Source: Gammaproteobacteria bacterium (GTDB lineage Bacteria > Pseudomonadota > Gammaproteobacteria > Xanthomonadales > Xanthomonadaceae). From it: 6,241 nucleotides of DNA. Under the pieces are notes generated by a model. It had not been told where the DNA came from and did not search any database. It saw nothing but the letters and a program-made list of their open reading frames with translations. Of this stretch, positions 1 through 4,548 are shown one piece after another. The position numbers and the translations under genes are program-made. The stretch is taken from the NCBI GenBank assembly GCA_012510865.1, contig JAAZHF010000361.1, forward strand, positions 1-6,241. Direction: 5' to 3'. Position 1 is the first letter of the stretch. Each line of letters opens with the position of its first letter.

Positions 1-762
1 CGGCCGCGCCTGCTGCTTTCCTATGCCGTCATCTGCGTGCTGGTGGCGCTGCACTGGCTGACCTTCTACGGTTCGGTGAAGCTTGCCAACGCCTCGGTGG
101 CGGCCACCTGCATGGCGCTGGCCACGGTGTTCGTGGCCATGGTCGAGCCGAAGCTCGCGGGACGCCGATTCTCGCGCGCCGAGCTCGCGCTGGGCATCGC
201 GGTGCTCCCGGGCGTGGCCCTGGTGGTGGGCGGCATCCCCAACGGCATGCGCATCGGCGTGGCCGTGGGCGCACTGTCGGCCCTGTTCGTCGCACTCTTC
301 GGCTCGCTCAACAAGCGGCTGGTCGACCACGCCGACCCGCTGGTCGTGACCGCGGTGGAGCTCGGCGCGGGGACGATCGCGCTGACCCTGCTCGCGCCGC
401 TGATGCCGCGCGTCTTCCCGGCGCTCGCAGGGCCGCTGTTCACCCTGCCCGACGCCTCCGACGGCGGCTACCTGCTGCTGCTCGCCTTCGCCTGCACGCT
501 GTTCCCGTTCGCGCTGTCGCTGGTGGCGCTGCGGCACATGAGCGCGTTCTCGGCGCAGCTGGCGGTCAACCTGGAGCCGGTGTACGCCATCCTGCTCGCC
601 ATCGTGCTGCTTTCGGAGCAGCAGGAGCTCAGCCTGCGCTTCTACCTGGGCGTGGCGATCCTCCTTGCCGCGGTGCTGGTGCACCCGCTGATCGCGCGCC
701 CGCGCCGGATCCGCCACGCGGAGGTGCTCGCCGTGGGCGAATCCCGCGACGTCACCGACTGA
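1..762 (+). CDS. EamA/DMT-family transporter, 5'-truncated
   Basis: This is the C-terminal 253 residues of an inner-membrane transporter of the drug/metabolite transporter superfamily. The frame is open from base 1, so the true start lies upstream; a GTG at 37 is internal. About eight hydrophobic helices are visible. They form the end of the first EamA repeat (to about residue 80, with an E-P pair at 49-50) and a full second repeat (about 83-230, with an E-P pair at 192-193 in the typical setting NLEPVYAILLA, followed by the last helix at about 212-231). A short basic, then acidic, cytoplasmic tail ends the protein. Family members are usually about 290-300 residues, so some 40-50 residues are probably missing. 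Members export or import small metabolites such as amino acids, and the substrate cannot be read from sequence. The stop is 31 bp before the earliest possible gspA start, with no terminator seen, so read-through into gspA is possible. Confidence 0.93.
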   Translation, partial: RPRLLLSYAVICVLVALHWLTFYGSVKLANASVAATCMALATVFVAMVEPKLAGRRFSRAELALGIAVLPGVALVVGGIPNGMRIGVAVGALSALFVALFGSLNKRLVDHADPLVVTAVELGAGTIALTLLAPLMPRVFPALAGPLFTLPDASDGGYLLLLAFACTLFPFALSLVALRHMSAFSAQLAVNLEPVYAILLAIVLLSEQQELSLRFYLGVAILLAAVLVHPLIARPRRIRHAEVLAVGESRDVTD

Positions 763-829
763 CGCGCCCGCCGCTCCCACGAAGGGCGGAACCGTGGCAG
801 GCTTGGGGGCCCCGCCCGCCCTGCCGCGC

Positions 830-2545
830 ATGTACCTGGAGCACTACGGGCTCGCCGAGCCACCGTTCTCGATCACGCCGGACCCGCGCTTCGTCTACCT
901 CGGCGAACGCCACCGCGATGCGCTCGCGCACCTGTTGTTCGGGATCACCCAGGGCGGCGGCGGCGGCTTCGTGCAGCTCACCGGCGAGGTCGGGACGGGC
1001 AAGACCACGCTGAGCCGGCTGCTGCTGGGCCAGCTGCCCGACAACGCGCGCGTCGCGCTGGTGCTCAATCCCAGGCAGGACCCGGTCCAGCTGCTGGAAA
1101 CGGTGTGCGAGGAGCTGCGCATCGCGCTCGACGGCCGCCGCGGGAACGCCAAGGCGCTGGTCGATGCGCTCAACGCGCACCTGCTCGAGGCCTACGCCCG
1201 GGGCCTGCGGGTGGTGTTGATCATCGACGAGGCCCAGGCGCTCCCGGTCGAGACCCTGGAACAGGTGCGCCTGCTCACCAACCTCGAGACCGACACCCAG
1301 AAGCTGCTGCAGGTGATCCTGATCGGCCAGCCGGAGCTGCGCGACGTCCTGGCCCAGCCGGGCCTGCGGCAGCTGGCCCAGCGCATCACCGCGCGCTTCC
1401 ACCTCACGCCGCTCGACGCCGCCGGCACCGCCGGGTACCTGCGGCACCGCTTCCGGGTGGCCGGCGGCCAGCACTTCCCCTTCGATGCGGGCGCCGCGCA
1501 GCGCATCCACCTGCGCAGCGGCGGCATCCCCAGGCTGGTGAACGTGATCGCCGAACGCGCGCTGCTGGCGGGCTATGCGCGCGACCTGGACGGCATCGAC
1601 GCGGCCCTGGTGGACGAGGCCGCGCGCGAGGCGCTGCCGCCGCCGGCCCGGTACGGAGGACGCCCGCTGCGCTTGGCGCTGGTGGCCGGGCTCGGCGCCG
1701 CCGCGGTGGCCGCGATCGCGCTCGCGGCGCTGTGGCCCCGCGCCGACGTCGACGGCGCGCAGCCGCAGGCCCCGGCTACGGCGACGGCATCGGCCGTCGC
1801 GGCCGTGCCGGACCCGGGCGGCGGTGCGGGCGAAGGCGCGGAGGCAGGCGCGTCCCCGGCGCAGGCGCGCACGCAGGCGCCGGATGCGCCGCCGCACGCG
1901 GACGCCGCGCCCGGCGTCGATGCCGCCGCGCTGCGCGAGCGCATCGCCGCCGCGTCCACCGCCGGGGCACGGATCGCTGCGTGGCGGGCGATGCTGGCGG
2001 CCTGGTCGCTGCCCGACGGCGCGGCGGACGCCGAGGCCGCCGCGGCCTGCGCGCCGCAGCTCGCGGAAGGCGCCTACTGCGTCCGCGGCAGCGCGCACCT
2101 GGACCGCCTGGCCGCCATTGGCCGCCCGGCCCTGCTGCAGCTCGAATCCGACGGCGACGGCGCCTGGGCCCTGCTCCTGGGGACCGATGGGACCCGCGCC
2201 CGCCTCCTGCTGGGCGGCCAGGCCATCGACGTCGACCGCGCCGACCTGCAGCGCGCCTGGGTGGGTCGCTACGCCGCGGCCTGGCGCGCGGCCCCGGGCC
2301 TGTTCCCACCGCCCGCGGCCGGACGCGGTGGCGAGGCCGTGGACTGGCTTCGCGAGCGCCTGGTGCGCGAAGGCGTGGCGGATCCGCAGCCGCCGGGCGC
2401 GCCCTTCGACGCCGCCCTGGCCGCATCGGTGCGCCGCTTCCAGCGCGCGCGCGGGCTCGCCGTCGACGGCGTGGTCGGCCCGGAAACCCTGTTCGCCCTG
2501 GCCGCCGGCGACGCCGGCCCGCGCCTGCAGCGGACCCTGGACTGA
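830..2545 (+). CDS. gspA: GspA/ExeA: AAA ATPase with peptidoglycan-binding domain, type II secretion accessory
   Basis: This inner-membrane ATPase works with GspB in placing or assembling the type II secretion secretin through peptidoglycan (known for Aeromonas ExeAB). The 571 residues begin with the family signature MYLEHYGLAEPPFSITPDP. The Walker A motif GEVGTGKT is at 52-59 and Walker B VVLIIDE at 128-134. QLAQRITARFHL and the GGIPRLVNVIAERALL segment close the ATPase domain near 265. A single membrane helix lies at about 282-302, followed by an Ala/Pro-rich linker. A domain at about 365-490 carries two Cys (407, 417) and a W477-x-G...W485 motif. A PG_binding_1-type domain lies at about 501-566 (RRFQRARGLAVDGVVGPET). 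The ATG at 830 is chosen because it fits the family N-terminus. An in-frame GTG at 794 has a better purine-rich leader (AAGGGCGGA) and would add 12 residues, so the start is uncertain. gspB follows after 10 bp. Confidence 0.93.
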   Translation: MYLEHYGLAEPPFSITPDPRFVYLGERHRDALAHLLFGITQGGGGGFVQLTGEVGTGKTTLSRLLLGQLPDNARVALVLNPRQDPVQLLETVCEELRIALDGRRGNAKALVDALNAHLLEAYARGLRVVLIIDEAQALPVETLEQVRLLTNLETDTQKLLQVILIGQPELRDVLAQPGLRQLAQRITARFHLTPLDAAGTAGYLRHRFRVAGGQHFPFDAGAAQRIHLRSGGIPRLVNVIAERALLAGYARDLDGIDAALVDEAAREALPPPARYGGRPLRLALVAGLGAAAVAAIALAALWPRADVDGAQPQAPATATASAVAAVPDPGGGAGEGAEAGASPAQARTQAPDAPPHADAAPGVDAAALRERIAAASTAGARIAAWRAMLAAWSLPDGAADAEAAAACAPQLAEGAYCVRGSAHLDRLAAIGRPALLQLESDGDGAWALLLGTDGTRARLLLGGQAIDVDRADLQRAWVGRYAAAWRAAPGLFPPPAAGRGGEAVDWLRERLVREGVADPQPPGAPFDAALAASVRRFQRARGLAVDGVVGPETLFALAAGDAGPRLQRTLD

Positions 2546-2547
2546 GG
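2544..2547 (+). promoter_or_regulatory. Ribosome binding site of gspB
   Basis: GAGG overlaps the gspA stop codon and sits 8 nt upstream of the gspB ATG. It fixes the gspB start and suggests that ribosomes ending gspA help start gspB. Confidence 0.6.
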
Positions 2548-2555
2548 CCGGGCGC

Positions 2556-3278
2556 ATGTCACTGATCCTCGAGGCCCTGCGCAAGTCCGAAGCCGAGCGC
2601 CGCCGCGGCCAGGCGCCGGACCTGCGCGTCGAACTGCCGCCGCCGCCCGCTCCCCGACGGCGCGGCGTGGCGCCCTGGGCCTGGACGGCCGGCATCGCCT
2701 GCGCGGTGGTGCTGGTGCTGCTGTTGTCCTGGTTCCGCGCCGGCGGGGACCGGGAACTCGCCGACGGGCACGCCGACACCGCGACCCCCGCGGAGCGGGA
2801 GCCGCTCGCGCGCGGGCCGGGCGACGACGCGACCGCGGAGCCCGGCGCGCCCGCGCGCGATTCGGCGGCCGCGGAGCCATGGCCGCGCGTCGAACGCATC
2901 GACCCCCCTCCCCCGGTCGCCGCGGCGTCCGCCAGCGCACCCGGCGATGGCGTGCCGCGCACGTCCGCAGCCGCGTCCGCTCCGCCGGTCGACGCGTCCG
3001 CACCGGCCACCGTTCCGCTGCCCGCCGGGCCGCCGCGCCCGCCCGCGGACGCAGCGCGGCGCCTGGCCACCCTGTCCGCCGCCGACCGCGGGCGCCTGCC
3101 GGAGGCGAAGCTCAGCATGCACATGTGGAACAGCGACCCGGCGCGCCGCTTCGTGATCATCGACGGCCAGCGGCGGGTCGAGGGCGACCGCCTGGGCGAG
3201 GCCGTCATCACCGCCATCGACCGCGACGGCGTCCTGCTCGAGCTGGACGGCCGCGCCCTGCGGATCCCCCTGCCCTGA
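2556..3278 (+). CDS. gspB: GspB: type II secretion assembly protein B
   Basis: This 240-residue bitopic inner-membrane protein is the partner of GspA in secretin assembly. The start MSLILEALRKSEAERRRGQ is the typical GspB N-terminus, a short cytoplasmic segment. The single membrane helix is at about 41-60 (WAWTAGIACAVVLVLLLSWF). About 100 residues of Ala/Pro/Asp-rich low-complexity linker follow, likely spanning the periplasm. The conserved C-terminal T2SSB domain is at about 180-240 (LPEAKLSMHMWNSDPARRFV, then a GD-x-L-G-E turn and a short beta-rich end, ...LRIPLP). A GAGG ribosome binding site at 2544-2547, overlapping the gspA stop, lies 8 nt before the ATG. The gene is therefore almost certainly co-transcribed with gspA. 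The stop lies one base from that of the convergent MAPEG gene. The linker is too biased to align, so identity rests on both termini and the neighbour. Confidence 0.92.
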   Translation: MSLILEALRKSEAERRRGQAPDLRVELPPPPAPRRRGVAPWAWTAGIACAVVLVLLLSWFRAGGDRELADGHADTATPAEREPLARGPGDDATAEPGAPARDSAAAEPWPRVERIDPPPPVAAASASAPGDGVPRTSAAASAPPVDASAPATVPLPAGPPRPPADAARRLATLSAADRGRLPEAKLSMHMWNSDPARRFVIIDGQRRVEGDRLGEAVITAIDRDGVLLELDGRALRIPLP

Positions 3279-3279
3279 G

Positions 3280-3669
3280 CTAGAAGGCGGCCACCAGCAC
3301 CATCAGGATGCCCACCAGCGACACCGCCCAGACCAGGCTGCGCACGTAGGGAATGCCGGAGGCATAGGCGGGGATGTAGACGAGCCGGGCCCAGAAGTAC
3401 AGCTGCGCACCGAGCGCGGTCTGCGCGCTGCCGCGCTCCATGAGCGCCACCGCCAGCACGGCGGCCGCGAACATGGGGAAGGACTCGAGGAAGTTGTTGA
3501 AGGCGCGGTTGACGCGTCCCGCCACGCCCTCCAGCGGCCGGGGCTCGCCGTCGCGGGCGCCGGCGTTCCAGGCCAGGCCGCGCTGCGAGGTCTTCAGCGC
3601 CGCGTCCAGGAACAGGTGGACCAGGCCGAGCGCGATCGCCCAGGCCAGCATCTGCAGTTCGGTGCCCAT
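3280..3669 (-). CDS. MAPEG-family integral membrane protein
   Basis: This 129-residue protein, predicted to have four helices, belongs to the MAPEG family (membrane-associated proteins in eicosanoid and glutathione metabolism). Bacterial members are mostly uncharacterised; some show glutathione-dependent activity. Helices are visible at about 5-24, 62-79, 86-104 and 110-128. Family motifs include the loop GLAWNAGARDGEP (31-43), RVNRAFNNFLESFPMF (52-67), and YFWARLVYIPAYASGIPYVR (91-110). The ATG is preceded by GGGAGAG at a good distance. Length matches the short bacterial MAPEG proteins. It converges on gspB with a single intervening base and diverges from the S4-lemA unit, so it is probably transcribed alone. 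A role in glutathione chemistry is only a family-level guess. Confidence 0.9.
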   Translation of the reverse strand: MGTELQMLAWAIALGLVHLFLDAALKTSQRGLAWNAGARDGEPRPLEGVAGRVNRAFNNFLESFPMFAAAVLAVALMERGSAQTALGAQLYFWARLVYIPAYASGIPYVRSLVWAVSLVGILMVLVAAF

Positions 3670-3673
3670 GGTG

Positions 3674-3680
3674 CTCTCCC
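3674..3680 (-). promoter_or_regulatory. Ribosome binding site of the MAPEG gene
   Basis: Read on the - strand this is GGGAGAG, 4 nt before the ATG at 3669. It is the clearest Shine-Dalgarno-like sequence for this gene and supports the chosen start. Confidence 0.6.
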
Positions 3681-3683
3681 TTC

Positions 3684-3697
3684 GCCCCGCGCGGGGC
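3684..3697. repeat. Perfect 14-bp palindrome in the divergent intergenic region
   Basis: GCCCCGCGCGGGGC is a perfect palindrome with no loop. It sits between the MAPEG and S4 genes, just upstream of the MAPEG ribosome binding site. It could be an operator, or could fold in the MAPEG leader RNA. In such GC-rich DNA a chance palindrome of this size is also plausible. Confidence 0.4.
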
Positions 3698-3709
3698 CCT
3701 GCCCTCAGG

Positions 3710-3739
3710 TTAACGCGGGCGGGCGCGCTGCGTTACGCT
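3710..3739 (+). promoter_or_regulatory. Possible promoter of the S4-lemA-DUF2207 unit, overlapping a dyad
   Basis: A TTAACG -35-like box (3710-3715; four of six consensus bases) and a TACGCT -10-like box (3734-3739; three of six) are separated by 18 bp. Transcription would begin about 20 nt before the S4 start. The inverted repeat TAACGC / GCGTTA (3711-3716 and 3730-3735, 13-bp spacer) overlaps both boxes and could bind a dimeric regulator. These are also the most AT-containing bases in the gap. Both the promoter and the operator readings come from sequence inspection only. Confidence 0.35.
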
Positions 3740-3766
3740 GCCGCATCCGACCCCACCGGACGCGGC

Positions 3767-3994
3767 ATGCAACACATCGATTTCGAGCTGGAAGGCGGGC
3801 ACGTCGAGCTCAACCAGCTGCTCAAGCTCTGCGGCCTGTGCGACAGCGGCGGCGCGGGCAAGGCCCTCGTCGCCTCCGGCGCCGTGCGCGTCGACGGCGC
3901 CACCGAATCGCGCAAGACCGCCAAGATCCGCGCCGGCCAGGTGGTGGCGCTCGGCGACGTGGAAGTCCACGTGCGCGGAGGATCCGTGGCGTGA
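3767..3994 (+). CDS. YbcJ-like RNA-binding S4 domain protein
   Basis: This small 75-residue protein is nearly all one S4-type RNA-binding fold. It resembles the stand-alone S4 proteins typified by E. coli YbcJ, thought to bind structured RNA with a role still unsettled. Key stretches are HVELNQLLKLCGLCDSGGAGK (12-32; first helix pair), ALVASGAVRVDGATESRK (33-50; the S4 turn with V-x-V-D-G and the basic R-K), and KIRAGQVVALGDVEVHV (53-69; last strands). The ATG at 3767 is chosen because it gives the family length. The frame extends far upstream, but only antisense to the MAPEG gene. Its stop overlaps the lemA start (GTGA). The ribosome binding site is weak (CCGGACG). It is the first gene of the three-gene unit. 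The fold is clear, but the RNA target is unknown. Confidence 0.9.
   Translation: MQHIDFELEGGHVELNQLLKLCGLCDSGGAGKALVASGAVRVDGATESRKTAKIRAGQVVALGDVEVHVRGGSVA
3977..3981 (+). promoter_or_regulatory. Ribosome binding site of lemA
   Basis: GGAGG lies inside the last codons of the S4 gene, 9 nt before the GTG at 3991. This strong site decides in favour of the GTG start, which gives a 4-nt overlap with the upstream stop. Confidence 0.7.
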
Positions 3995-4548
3995 TCCCCG
4001 CGCTGTCCCTGGCGGTCGTCGCGCTGGCGGTCCTCGCCTGGGCGGTGGCCGCCTACAACCGCCTGGTGCGGCTGCGCAACGAGGTCGCGACGGCCTGGTC
4101 CGACATCGACGTGCAGCTGCAGCGGCGGCACGACCTGGTGCCCTCGCTGGTGTCGGCCGTGCAGGGCTACGCCGCGCACGAGGGCGCGGTCCTGGAAGCG
4201 GTGACCGCGCTGCGGGCGCGGGCGCTGGGCCTTCGCGACCCCGCCGAGCTCGGCCAGGTCGAGGCGGAGCTCGAGCATGCGCTCGGCCGCGTGCTCCTGC
4301 TGCGCGAGGCCTATCCCGACCTCAAGGCCAGCGCCAGCTTCCTGCGCCTGCAGGACCAGCTGGTCGAGGTGGAGGAGCACCTGCAGTCCGCGCGCCGCTA
4401 CTACAACGGCGCCGTGCGCGACCTCAACGACGCGGTGCAGCGCGTGCCCGACATCCTCGTCGCGCGCGCGCTCGGCTTCCACCAGGCCGCGTTCTTCCAG
4501 GCCGCGGCGGACAGCCGCGCGGCTCCGGCGGTGGCCCCGTCGCGATGA
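3991..4548 (+). CDS. lemA: LemA family protein
   Basis: This 185-residue membrane-anchored, all-helical protein belongs to the LemA family. The N-terminal membrane segment is at about 3-22. It is followed by the family signature YNRLVRLRNEVATAWSDIDV (22-41), QLQRRHDLVPSLV (42-54) and QGYAAHE (58-64). The second half has AYPDLKASASFLRLQDQL (107-124), SARRYYNGAVRDLND (133-147) and a hydrophobic helix near 155-170. The tail is short and Ala-rich. Length is typical. Some consensus positions differ: the usual T-E-N-R stretch reads VEEHL (127-131), and the usual F-P near the end reads V-P (152-153). The start is GTG, with GGAGG upstream. The gene overlaps both neighbours by 4 nt. LemA proteins are often paired with DUF2207 or TPM-domain membrane proteins. 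Their role, probably in the envelope, is not established. Confidence 0.93.
   Translation: MIPALSLAVVALAVLAWAVAAYNRLVRLRNEVATAWSDIDVQLQRRHDLVPSLVSAVQGYAAHEGAVLEAVTALRARALGLRDPAELGQVEAELEHALGRVLLLREAYPDLKASASFLRLQDQLVEVEEHLQSARRYYNGAVRDLNDAVQRVPDILVARALGFHQAAFFQAAADSRAAPAVAPSR

Noticed and set aside
806..813. GGGGCCCC palindrome between the transporter and gspA as a terminator
   Set aside because: It has no loop and no U-tract, and it lies inside the possible extended gspA start. It is most likely chance.
953..967. GGC triplet run as a simple repeat
   Set aside because: It encodes the Gly run just before the GspA Walker A region, where family members also carry glycines.
1105..2565. A 486-codon second + frame inside gspA
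   Set aside because: The product is almost pure Arg/Ala/Gly/Pro, the usual off-frame output of GC-rich codons.
752..3217. An 821-codon open frame on the - strand across gspA and gspB
   Set aside because: Its translation is Arg/Ala/Gly-rich with no recognisable domain. Both + strand genes have clear motifs. Long antisense frames are expected at this GC content.
3440..3766. Upstream extension of the S4 protein frame
   Set aside because: It runs antisense through the MAPEG gene and would add about 109 residues to a family normally about 70-75 residues long.
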